Position numbers and translations under genes: made by a program. From an uncultured Lachnospiraceae bacterium (GTDB lineage Bacteria > Bacillota > Clostridia > Lachnospirales > Lachnospiraceae), in NCBI GenBank assembly GCA_910585255.1, contig CAJUEI010000240.1, positions 1-5,270 on the forward strand: DNA of 5,270 nucleotides, given 5' to 3'. The first letter of the stretch is position 1; every line of letters begins with the position of its first letter. Shown here one piece after another: positions 1 through 5,270 of the stretch. The notes beneath the pieces were generated by a model. The model saw nothing but the letters and a program-made list of their open reading frames with translations. It was not told where the DNA came from and searched no databases.

Positions 1-203
1 ATATGGCTGCAGGGCCGGCTTCCTATGGTATGACAGATACAATGGGACGTATGCACTCAGATGCACAATTTGCAGGTTCCTCTTCTGTTCCGGCTCATGT
101 TGAAATGATGGGATTAATCGGAATGGGCAACAATCCTATGGTTGGTGCTACCGTAGCTGTAGCTGTTTCAATTGAAGAAGCAGCAAAAGCTGGAAAGTTC
201 TAG
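1..203 (+). CDS. 3' end of a gene of unrecognised function (5' truncated by window edge)
   Basis: The frame is open from the window edge to a TAG at 201-203 and gives at least 66 residues. The first ATG in view (position 3) has no room for a visible ribosome binding site, so this is most likely the C-terminal part of a longer protein. The visible part is rich in Gly, Ala and Met. It contains MHSDAQFAGSSSVPAHVEMM, then a GMGNNPMVGATVAVAV stretch, and ends in a short charged helix (SIEEAAKAGKF). The Gly/Ala/Val-rich segment could be a buried strand or helix of an enzyme core rather than a clear membrane span. I do not recognise the family and assign no function. Coding is supported by the open frame, the biased composition and the strong hairpin about 25 bp after the stop. 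Confidence 0.7.
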   Translation, partial: MAAGPASYGMTDTMGRMHSDAQFAGSSSVPAHVEMMGLIGMGNNPMVGATVAVAVSIEEAAKAGKF

Positions 204-228
204 AAAATAAAATATTTTTAAAAATTTA

Positions 229-277
229 AAAATAAGAGATGTTTTTTGATTTTTTATAATAAAACATCTCTTATTTT
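229..277 (+). terminator. Intrinsic terminator, probably bidirectional
   Basis: This is a perfect 17-bp inverted repeat: arms 229-245 and 261-277 (core AAGAGATGTTTT / AAAACATCTCTT) around a 15-nt loop. It begins 25 nt after the stop of the upstream plus-strand gene. The plus-strand transcript ends the stem in UUAUUUU. The minus-strand transcript runs into another U-rich tract, so the element could also back up termination of the converging EF-G-like gene. Confidence 0.8.
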
Positions 278-284
278 AATAAAT

Positions 285-329
285 AAAAAGGCTTGCATAA
301 GTTTCACTCCTTCTTATACAAGTCTTTTT
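285..329 (-). terminator. Intrinsic terminator of the EF-G-like gene, probably bidirectional
   Basis: Arms 285-301 and 313-329 form a 17-position stem around an 11-nt loop. On either strand there is one mismatch and one G-U wobble. Read on the minus strand, the hairpin starts 35 nt after the TAG of the EF-G-like gene and ends in UUUUUAUUUAUU, a good release tract. On the plus strand it is followed by AUUUUCUUUC, so it can work both ways between the two convergent genes. Confidence 0.8.
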
Positions 330-364
330 ATTTTCTTTCTTAGTCTATTTTTATCTGGCTATTG

Positions 365-2455
365 CTATTCTTCCATTTTATCTACTTTATTTGCCCTTGC
401 TTCAATTTCCTTTGCCTGCACATCAGAAGGTGCCTGTTCATAGCGGCTGAATTCATAAGAATAGGTTCCCATTCCTCCGGTCATTGAACGCAAATCAGTT
501 GAATAGCGGAACAATTCGGACATAGGAATATCTGCTTCAATCGTCTGATAACCTGAGCGATTTGGATTCATTCCAAGTACTCTTCCCCTTCTCTTATTCA
601 GATCTCCCATAATATCGCCGGTATATTTATCCGGTACTTCTACTTTTAAAGATACAATCGGCTCTAGCAATACAGGAGATGCTTCTAAAAATGCCTTTTT
701 AAATGCCATAATCGTAGCCGTCTTAAATGCCATTTCCGAAGAATCTACCGGATGATAAGAACCATCTACCAGTGTTACTTTTACTCCCACTACCGGATAA
801 GCCGCCAGCGGTCCCTTTAAAACGGCTTCCTGTACACCCTTTTCTACTGCAGGGAAGAAATTCCTTGGCACTGCACCGCCAAATATCTTCTCTTCAAATA
901 CATATGGACGTTCTGCTTCCCCAGAAGGCTCCAGTTCAATATGTACATCTCCATACTGTCCATGTCCGCCTGACTGTTTCTTATATTTTCCCTGTACTCT
1001 TACCTTTTTCCGAACAGTCTCACGGAATGCTACTTTTGGCTTGCTCAACTCTATCTCAACTTTATAACGCTCAGCAAGTTTGCTTACTACAATCTCTAAC
1101 TGCTGTTCACCGATTCCATAAAGCAAAAGCTGCCGGTTTTCTTTATCATTTACCAATTTTAATGTCAAATCTTCATCCATCAATTTCTGCAGAGAAGTAG
1201 ATACCTTATCCTCGTCTCCCTTTTTCTTTGTCTTATAACGCATATAAGTATAAGGAACAGAAATCTCCGGCTTTTCATAAGAAATCGGTTTTGCCTTTGT
1301 ACAAAGAGTATCTCCAGTTGAAGCATTACTTAACTTTCCTACTGCACCAATATCTCCAGCATGAAGTTCTTTTACTTCAATCGGGGTTTTTCCCTGCATA
1401 ATATAGATCTTCGACACTTTTTCCTCTATATCCTTATCTACATTGTAAATATTCATATCGGCTTTTAATACACCGGAGCAAACTTTAATCAGTGAATATT
1501 TTCCAATAAATGGATCGGCAATCGTCTTAAATATCTTAGCGGAAAATGCTTTATCTTCTTTATAATCAGCTTCAAATACATCATTATTTTTATAATCTGT
1601 ACCAGAAATACTGCGTTCCATTGGTGACGGAATATAATGTACCAATCCCTGCAATAACATTCTAGCTCCGATTCCATTTAATCCTGATCCCATCAGCACC
1701 GGAATCATTCCACAGTCACGTACATGAGAACGAATTGCTCCTAAAATCTCGTCCTGTGTAAATTCTTCACCGGCAAAATAGCGATCCATATATTCTTCAC
1801 TGGTCTCTGCTACTGCTTCCATCAGGGCATCTCTTGCAATTTTTAAATTCTCCATAGAATAATCTGGAATATCAAAATCTTCATATTCTGTAATACTGGT
1901 AAACTTTCTTCCTGCCATCTTTACTACATTCACAAACCCAATAAACTTTTCGTCTTCTCGAATCGGCAGATGGAATGGTGCAATTCTCTTTCCAAATACA
2001 TCGGTCATATCCTGCAGTGCCTGACGAAAACTGGCATGATCCAAATCCATATCCGTAACAAATATCATACGAGGAATCTGATACTTTTCGCAGAGTTCCC
2101 ATGCTTTAATCGTTCCAACTTCTATCCCATTCTTACCAGATACAACAATTACTGCAGCATCAGCGGCACTTACAGCTTCTTCCACTTCTCCTACAAAATC
2201 AAAATAGCCCGGGGTATCTAAAATATTGATTTTTGTATTTTCCCATTCCAACGGAACAACAGAGGTATTGATCGAAAACAATCGTTTTGCTTCTTCCTTA
2301 TCATAGTCACTTATTGTATTTCCGTCTTCTACCCTCCCCATTCTGGTAGTCAGACCGGATACATATGCCATAGCTTCTACAAGAGTTGTCTTTCCGCATC
2401 CGCCATGTCCCATAAGTACGACATTCCGCACCTTACCTGTTGTATATACGTTCAT
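365..2455 (-). CDS. EF-G-like translation factor with degenerate GTPase motifs (FusA2-type paralogue)
   Basis: The product is 696 aa, the normal length for elongation factor G, which moves tRNA and mRNA through the ribosome. ATG at 2455 is chosen because GGAGG lies 5 nt upstream; the in-frame TTG at 2491 would place that site inside the gene. In order it has: G domain (about 1-280) with P-loop GHGGCGKTT at 16-24 and DTPGYFDF at 80-87; beta-barrel domain II (about 300-395); domain III (about 400-475, with LLYGIGEQQLEI); domain IV (about 476-595, with QSGGHGQYGDVHIE at 494-507 and GSYHPVDSSEMAF at 565-577); and domain V (about 597-680, with YTGDIMGDLNKRRG). Odd points: the catalytic His of DTPGH is Tyr84, NKxD is TDMD at 134-137, and the switch I RGIT motif reads RLFS. 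The domain IV tip His568 is kept. This marks a paralogue rather than the housekeeping EF-G, which is usually in the str operon with rpsL, rpsG and tuf; none of these is seen here. Ribosomal-protection (Tet) proteins share the fold but are less likely. The cellular role is unknown. Confidence 0.93.
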   Translation of the reverse strand: MNVYTTGKVRNVVLMGHGGCGKTTLVEAMAYVSGLTTRMGRVEDGNTISDYDKEEAKRLFSINTSVVPLEWENTKINILDTPGYFDFVGEVEEAVSAADAAVIVVSGKNGIEVGTIKAWELCEKYQIPRMIFVTDMDLDHASFRQALQDMTDVFGKRIAPFHLPIREDEKFIGFVNVVKMAGRKFTSITEYEDFDIPDYSMENLKIARDALMEAVAETSEEYMDRYFAGEEFTQDEILGAIRSHVRDCGMIPVLMGSGLNGIGARMLLQGLVHYIPSPMERSISGTDYKNNDVFEADYKEDKAFSAKIFKTIADPFIGKYSLIKVCSGVLKADMNIYNVDKDIEEKVSKIYIMQGKTPIEVKELHAGDIGAVGKLSNASTGDTLCTKAKPISYEKPEISVPYTYMRYKTKKKGDEDKVSTSLQKLMDEDLTLKLVNDKENRQLLLYGIGEQQLEIVVSKLAERYKVEIELSKPKVAFRETVRKKVRVQGKYKKQSGGHGQYGDVHIELEPSGEAERPYVFEEKIFGGAVPRNFFPAVEKGVQEAVLKGPLAAYPVVGVKVTLVDGSYHPVDSSEMAFKTATIMAFKKAFLEASPVLLEPIVSLKVEVPDKYTGDIMGDLNKRRGRVLGMNPNRSGYQTIEADIPMSELFRYSTDLRSMTGGMGTYSYEFSRYEQAPSDVQAKEIEARANKVDKMEE

Positions 2456-2496
2456 CTTTTCCTCCATTTCTGCCGCCTTATTGTACAGCAATTCAT
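2452..2496 (-). CDS. Candidate 14-residue leader peptide coupled to the EF-G-like gene
   Basis: On the minus strand an ATG at 2496 opens a short frame reading MNCCTIRRQKWRKR, ending in TGA at 2454-2452. That stop overlaps the EF-G-like start codon as ATGA, the usual geometry of translational coupling, and the two frames differ. AGAGG at 2506-2510 lies 9 nt before its ATG and could serve as ribosome binding site. The peptide is rich in Arg, using AGG, CGG, AGG and AGA codons, most of which are often rare in low-GC Firmicutes. A 14-codon frame can arise by chance, and nothing in the sequence proves translation. Confidence 0.3.
   Translation of the reverse strand: MNCCTIRRQKWRKR
2461..2465 (-). 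promoter_or_regulatory. Ribosome binding site of the EF-G-like gene
   Basis: GGAGG on the minus strand, with AAAAG (5 nt) between it and the ATG at 2455. It decides the start codon, because the longer in-frame extension to the TTG at 2491 has no comparable site. The motif also lies inside the candidate upstream reading frame 2452-2496. Confidence 0.85.
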
Positions 2497-2503
2497 CCTA
2501 TTT

Positions 2504-2530
2504 AACCTCTTGCTGTTTATGCAAGAGATT
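2504..2530 (-). promoter_or_regulatory. 5' leader hairpin of the EF-G-like mRNA
   Basis: Arms 2504-2513 and 2521-2530 flank a 7-nt loop. Read as minus-strand RNA, all ten positions pair (AAUCUCUUGC with GCAAGAGGUU), including one U-G wobble. On the plus strand that position is a C-A mismatch, which favours a role in the minus-strand transcript. The hairpin sits just after the predicted transcription start and buries the AGAGG that could serve the short upstream frame. It has no U-tract right after it, so it is not an obvious terminator. Confidence 0.5.
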
Positions 2531-2542
2531 ACTCATGTGTAT

Positions 2543-2571
2543 ATTTTACTAAAATTTTTGATTATTTTCAA
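2543..2571 (-). promoter_or_regulatory. Sigma-A-type promoter of the EF-G-like gene
   Basis: On the minus strand, -35 TTGAAA (2571-2566), a 17-nt spacer and -10 TAAAAT (2548-2543). Both hexamers are one base from consensus and the spacing is optimal. The start of transcription would fall near 2536, giving a leader of about 80 nt that contains the hairpin at 2504-2530 and the candidate short frame. Confidence 0.65.
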
Positions 2572-2597
2572 GCATTTATTCCAATATTCTTGAAAAT
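2564..2597. repeat. Inverted repeat over the minus-strand -35, possible operator
   Basis: Perfect 9-bp arms, ATTTTCAAG at 2564-2572 and CTTGAAAAT at 2589-2597, are separated by 16 bp. The proximal arm contains the whole -35 hexamer of the EF-G-like promoter. A dimeric regulator binding here would block that promoter, but the arms are AT-rich and no regulator gene is in view. Chance is a real alternative. Confidence 0.3.
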
Positions 2598-2625
2598 TTT
2601 TAAAATAGGCAGATTCTACTATAAT
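2597..2625 (+). promoter_or_regulatory. Possible second plus-strand promoter with perfect TATAAT
   Basis: TATAAT at 2620-2625 matches the -10 consensus exactly, but the hexamer 17 nt upstream (TTTTTA, 2597-2602) is a poor -35. If used, transcription would start near 2632, giving tyrA a leader of about 135 nt that includes the CAAAT repeats. Such hexamers are common by chance in AT-rich spacers. Confidence 0.2.
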
Positions 2626-2641
2626 ATTTGCTCCCCTCTGC

Positions 2642-2680
2642 CAAATGCAAATTTCAAATACAAATTGCAAATGCAAATTC
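2642..2680 (+). repeat. Three tandem 13-bp repeats (CAAAT array) next to the tyrA promoter
   Basis: Units at 2642-2654, 2655-2667 and 2668-2680 follow the consensus CAAATRCAAATTN. Only position 6 (G, A, G) and position 13 (T, G, C) vary. Counted more finely, CAAAT occurs seven times, starting at 2642, 2648, 2655, 2661, 2668, 2674 and 2680. The last copy runs into the -35 TTGACA at 2684. The array could be a cluster of regulator sites, an AT-rich upstream element for RNA polymerase, or a slippage-prone tract. Confidence 0.75.
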
Positions 2681-2683
2681 AAA

Positions 2684-2712
2684 TTGACAAACCCTATCTC
2701 TTCACATAAAAT
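2684..2712 (+). promoter_or_regulatory. Sigma-A-type promoter of tyrA-aroA
   Basis: Perfect -35 TTGACA (2684-2689), a 17-nt spacer and -10 TAAAAT (2707-2712). Transcription would begin near 2719, leaving a leader of about 49 nt, too short for a T-box or other large riboswitch. This promoter also argues against starting tyrA at the in-frame ATG 2645, which lies upstream of it. Confidence 0.8.
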
Positions 2713-2754
2713 AAATGAAAAAGCAAAAATAATATCATACCAAAAGATAACAGA

Positions 2755-2761
2755 AAAGGAG
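2755..2761 (+). promoter_or_regulatory. Ribosome binding site of tyrA
   Basis: AAAGGAG with a 6-nt AT-only spacer before the ATG at 2768. It fixes the start at 2768 rather than the in-frame ATG at 2645. Confidence 0.85.
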
Positions 2762-2767
2762 ATTTTT

Positions 2768-3865
2768 ATGCACCTAACAATTGGTTTTTTAGGTCTGGGA
2801 CTAATCGGCGGCTCTATCGCAAAAAGCATCCGCAAATACCACCCGGATTATACATTAATCGGCTACAATCACAACTATGAAACGGCTCTCCTTGCACAAA
2901 GGGAACAAATCTTAGATCTCGCCGTTAAAGAAGTAGATTCTTCCTTCTCAAACTGCGACATTATCTATCTCTGTATGCCAGTTTCTTTTAATGAAGAATA
3001 TCTCTCTCAGGTTAAACCTTATCTAAAAAAAGGCTGTATCCTAACAGATGTAGGAAGTGTAAAAGGAAATATCCACCAAGCCGTAAAAAAACTTTCTCTA
3101 GAAGAATATTTTATTGGCGGACACCCTATGGCCGGCTCAGAAAAAACAGGGTTTTCTAATTCTACCGATCACCTTTTAGAAAATGCCTATTATATTCTTA
3201 CCCCATGTAAATGCACTTCCAAAGATGCCATTGACCGCTTATACCATCTTACAGCATCTATCAAGGCAATTCCGATTGTTCTAGATCCAAAAGAACATGA
3301 CTATGCTGTAGCAAATATCAGTCATCTCCCGCATTTAATCGCCGCCGGACTGGTTAATCTGATACAAAAATCCGACTCCGATACAGAAACCATGAAAACT
3401 TTAGCTGCAGGAGGCTTTAAAGATATTACCAGAATTGCTTCTTCCTCCCCGGTTATGTGGCAGCAGATCTGTCTGACAAATAAAGAAAATATTGTTCAGA
3501 CCATAGAACACTATCTCTCCTATCTTTCAGAAATCAGAGATGCCATAAAGCAGGAAGATGGAGACTATCTCTATCAATTTTTTGAACAGGCAAGAATTTA
3601 CCGCAATTCTATCCCAGCCAAATCCTCCGGTCCAATCACTACGATATATGCGATGTATTGTGATTTAATTGACGAAGCCGGAAGTTTAGCAAAAGTAGTT
3701 GTCGTCTTGGCAGAGCATGGGATCAGCATTAAAAATATCGGCATTACTCATACAAGAGACTTTCAGGAAGAAACACTTCGAATCGAATTCTATGAGCAAA
3801 ACGCTATGTTATTGGCACAGAAATTATTAGAACAGCTACACTATTCTGTTACCATTTGCTCCTAA
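2768..3865 (+). CDS. tyrA: Prephenate dehydrogenase with C-terminal ACT domain
   Basis: The product (365 aa) is a cytoplasmic enzyme that oxidatively decarboxylates prephenate to 4-hydroxyphenylpyruvate, the step committed to tyrosine. The N-terminal Rossmann fold shows the dinucleotide-binding GLGLIGGS at 9-16, followed by DVGSVKG at 94-100. The signature GGHPMAGSE at 117-125 carries the catalytic His119. SHLPH at 185-189 and Arg222 (in FKDITR) match the conserved helical substrate-binding part; in this family that arginine binds prephenate. From about 293 to 362 an ACT domain follows (AMYCDLIDEAGSLAKVVVVL then GISIKNIGI), the usual site of tyrosine feedback. There is no chorismate mutase domain. 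The start at 2768 has a strong ribosome binding site and lies downstream of the promoter. aroA follows after 23 bp, so the two form an operon. NAD rather than NADP use is likely for the family but is not proven by the sequence. Confidence 0.95.
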   Translation: MHLTIGFLGLGLIGGSIAKSIRKYHPDYTLIGYNHNYETALLAQREQILDLAVKEVDSSFSNCDIIYLCMPVSFNEEYLSQVKPYLKKGCILTDVGSVKGNIHQAVKKLSLEEYFIGGHPMAGSEKTGFSNSTDHLLENAYYILTPCKCTSKDAIDRLYHLTASIKAIPIVLDPKEHDYAVANISHLPHLIAAGLVNLIQKSDSDTETMKTLAAGGFKDITRIASSSPVMWQQICLTNKENIVQTIEHYLSYLSEIRDAIKQEDGDYLYQFFEQARIYRNSIPAKSSGPITTIYAMYCDLIDEAGSLAKVVVVLAEHGISIKNIGITHTRDFQEETLRIEFYEQNAMLLAQKLLEQLHYSVTICS

Positions 3866-3874
3866 ATAAAAAAA

Positions 3875-3880
3875 GAAAGG
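3875..3880 (+). promoter_or_regulatory. Ribosome binding site of aroA
   Basis: GAAAGG lies 8 nt before the ATG at 3889. The earlier in-frame ATG at 3856, inside the tyrA end, has no purine-rich site upstream, so 3889 is preferred. Confidence 0.7.
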
Positions 3881-3888
3881 TATTTATT

Positions 3889-5187
3889 ATGAAATCTTAT
3901 ACAGTCACTCCTATTTCCTCTCCTTCTATCATTCAAGCAGAAGTTCCCGGATCGAAAAGCATCACAAACCGGGCTCTTTTGCTTGCGGCTCTTTCTAACG
4001 GAACCAGTGTGATAAAAGGTGCTCTTTTTAGTGAAGATTCCAGACATTTTTTACAATGTCTAATCGATTTAGGCTTTCCTATTACAATAGAAAAAGAGAC
4101 CTGTACCATAACAGGATACAGCGGAAAAATTCCGAAAAAGGAAGCCAGTATTTATGTCGGAAGTGCTGGAACCGCTGCACGTTTTCTTACGGCAATGCTT
4201 GGATTATCTGACGGCACCTATCACCTCGATGCCTCTGAACAGATGAAAAAACGCCCTATGAAACCACTTTTACATGCACTAGAATCCATTGGCGTAACAA
4301 TTACTTATCAGGAGAAAGAAGGATTTTTTCCATTTACAATTCATGGCTGTGCCAATACAAAATCTTCCATTCAAATAGATATTTCAGACAGCAGTCAATT
4401 TTTAAGTGCCCTTTTAATGTCTGCTCCTATAAAAGAAGAAGGGCTTACGATTGAATTAGTCGGAGGACATGCCCTTTCCTATGTAAAAATTACCACAAAA
4501 ATGATGGAACAATTTGGCTGTCAAGTCGTCCAAACAGGAAATCAAATTTACCAAATTCTTCCCCATCAAACTTACCAGGCACAGATCTATCAGGTTGAAC
4601 CAGACGTCTCAGCGGCATGTTATTTTTATGCTATGGCACCTCTGCTTCATACAAAAACCCTTGTACATCACATCCATTTTGATTCTATGCAGGGTGATAT
4701 CCGCTTTTTATCTATTTTAGAAGAAATGGGATGTACATTAGAAGATACATCAGAGGGGATTTTGGTCTCTTCTCCCGCTTCTGGAAATTATAGCGGAATT
4801 ACTGTTACTATGTCCGATTGTTCCGATCAGACTATGACCCTCGCAGCAATCGCTCCCTTTGCCAATAGTCCTGTACGAATTCGGGGGGTAAAACATATTC
4901 GGCTTCAAGAAAGTAATCGTATTGAAGCAATTTGTAAAGAATTAACACGAATAGGAATTCTCTGTACAGAATTCGAAGACGGAATCGATATCTTTCCTGG
5001 AACTCCTCACGCAGCAGCAATAGAAACTTATGAAGATCACCGTATTGCAATGGCATTTTCTTTAATCGGACTGCGGGTACCTGGGATTTCTATCCTACAC
5101 CCGGAATGTTGTAAGAAGACTTTTGAAAATTATTTTGAGGTTTTAGATCAGATTATTGAAACATCACTAAAAAAAGATCTGAAGTGA
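3889..5187 (+). CDS. aroA: 3-phosphoshikimate 1-carboxyvinyltransferase (EPSP synthase)
   Basis: The product (432 aa, usual length) transfers the enolpyruvyl group of phosphoenolpyruvate to shikimate 3-phosphate, the sixth step of the shikimate pathway to chorismate. The two-lobed fold is covered by conserved blocks: PGSKSITNRALLLAAL at 20-35 (Lys23, Ser24, Arg28), GSAGTAARFLTA at 91-102, KKRPMKPL at 120-127 (Arg122), DSSQFLSALLM at 167-177, EPDVSAACYF at 237-246, SDQTMT at 312-317 (catalytic Asp313), RLQESNRIEAI at 338-348 (catalytic Glu341, Arg344), YEDHRIAMAFSL at 381-392 (His384, Arg385) and KKTFENYF at 409-416 (Lys410). Some usual substrate contacts differ: Gln340 stands where E. coli has Lys340, and Ser92 where it has Asn94. 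MurA shares the fold, but the DHR and PGSKS blocks and the tyrA neighbour point to AroA. It lies 23 bp behind tyrA without an intervening terminator or promoter, so it depends on the same promoter. Confidence 0.96.
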   Translation: MKSYTVTPISSPSIIQAEVPGSKSITNRALLLAALSNGTSVIKGALFSEDSRHFLQCLIDLGFPITIEKETCTITGYSGKIPKKEASIYVGSAGTAARFLTAMLGLSDGTYHLDASEQMKKRPMKPLLHALESIGVTITYQEKEGFFPFTIHGCANTKSSIQIDISDSSQFLSALLMSAPIKEEGLTIELVGGHALSYVKITTKMMEQFGCQVVQTGNQIYQILPHQTYQAQIYQVEPDVSAACYFYAMAPLLHTKTLVHHIHFDSMQGDIRFLSILEEMGCTLEDTSEGILVSSPASGNYSGITVTMSDCSDQTMTLAAIAPFANSPVRIRGVKHIRLQESNRIEAICKELTRIGILCTEFEDGIDIFPGTPHAAAIETYEDHRIAMAFSLIGLRVPGISILHPECCKKTFENYFEVLDQIIETSLKKDLK

Positions 5188-5270
5188 AAAGTTCCAAGAG
5201 GACGCCAGAGTACTTTAGGAACCCGCTGTTCCGCTCTCCGAAAAGCAGAAGCTCTAAGACTTCTGAATCT
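5188..5270 (+). other. Structured non-coding segment after aroA (possible repeat or RNA element), truncated
   Basis: No plus-strand gene is seen in these 83 bases. G+C is 40 of 83 (48%), clearly richer than the other spacers here. GTTCC at 5191-5195 and again at 5228-5232 can each pair with the single GGAAC at 5218-5222, giving two mutually exclusive stems. AGAG at 5207-5210 and CTCT at 5234-5237 can enclose the second. A further stem is CAGAAG 5246-5251 with CTTCTG 5260-5265 (8-nt loop). No U-tract follows within the window, so no terminator can be called. It could be an interspersed repeat, the leader of the next gene, or the first part of a terminator. Confidence 0.4.

Noticed and set aside
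727..1200. A 157-codon plus-strand open frame opposite the EF-G-like gene
   Set aside because: It lies wholly within conserved EF-G domains on the other strand, resembles no known protein and has a composition typical of an antisense shadow.
365..2455. A Tet(M)-type tetracycline ribosomal protection gene
   Set aside because: The fold is shared, but the conserved blocks (QSGGHGQYGDVHIE, GSYHPVDSSE, YTGDIMGDLNKRRG) match EF-G domains IV and V, the length is that of EF-G, and no resistance or mobile-element context is seen.
2642..2684. CAAAT array as a CRISPR array
   Set aside because: The units are 13 bp with no spacers, AT-rich, and no cas genes are present.
2645..2767. A 41-residue N-terminal extension of TyrA from the ATG at 2645
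   Set aside because: It lies upstream of the near-consensus promoter at 2684-2712, consists of translated CAAAT repeats, and precedes the normal TyrA N-terminus. The ATG at 2768 has a strong ribosome binding site.
2713..2767. A T-box or amino-acid riboswitch controlling tyrA
   Set aside because: Only about 49 nt separate the predicted transcription start from the ATG, and no specifier or antiterminator structure is visible.
2533..2835. A 100-codon minus-strand open frame across the divergent promoter region and tyrA start
   Set aside because: It covers both promoters and antisense tyrA, has low-complexity composition and no convincing ribosome binding site.
3856..3888. An 11-residue N-terminal extension of AroA overlapping the end of tyrA
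   Set aside because: There is no ribosome binding site before 3856, and GAAAGG is well placed for the ATG at 3889, giving the usual AroA N-terminus.

Overview
The window looks like chromosomal DNA of a low-GC Gram-positive anaerobe. A gut Lachnospiraceae-type Clostridium relative fits best. This rests on AT-rich intergenic DNA, strong GGAGG-type ribosome binding sites, sigma-A-type promoters, and the kind of EF-G-like protein and aromatic-pathway enzymes seen. The genus cannot be fixed from the sequence alone.

Layout: (1) 1-203 is the 3' end of a plus-strand gene of unrecognised function. (2) 204-364 is a convergent intergenic region with two strong hairpins (229-277 and 285-329), one suited to each converging gene. 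(3) 365-2455, minus strand, encodes a full-length (696 aa) EF-G-like translation factor. Its GTPase motifs are visibly degenerate (DTPGY for DTPGH, TDMD for NKxD), while the domain IV tip is intact. (4) 2456-2767 is a compact divergent control region. It holds a minus-strand promoter, a 5' leader hairpin and a possible 14-codon leader peptide whose stop overlaps the EF-G-like start codon (ATGA). It also holds an inverted repeat over the minus-strand -35, three tandem 13-bp repeats, and a near-consensus plus-strand promoter. (5) 2768-3865 and 3889-5187 are tyrA (prephenate dehydrogenase with a C-terminal ACT domain) and aroA (EPSP synthase), 23 bp apart and almost certainly co-transcribed. (6) 5188-5270 is non-coding on the plus strand, richer in GC, with overlapping alternative hairpins. 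It may be an interspersed repeat or an RNA control element and runs off the window.

How the genes fit: aroA makes EPSP, the precursor of chorismate. TyrA diverts prephenate (made from chorismate) to tyrosine and carries an ACT domain suited to tyrosine feedback. The EF-G-like gene is unrelated in function and only shares the divergent promoter region. Most of the window is ordinary metabolism and translation. The points most worth a second look are the EF-G paralogue's altered G domain, its possible coupled leader peptide, the repeat array next to the tyrA promoter, and the structured segment after aroA.
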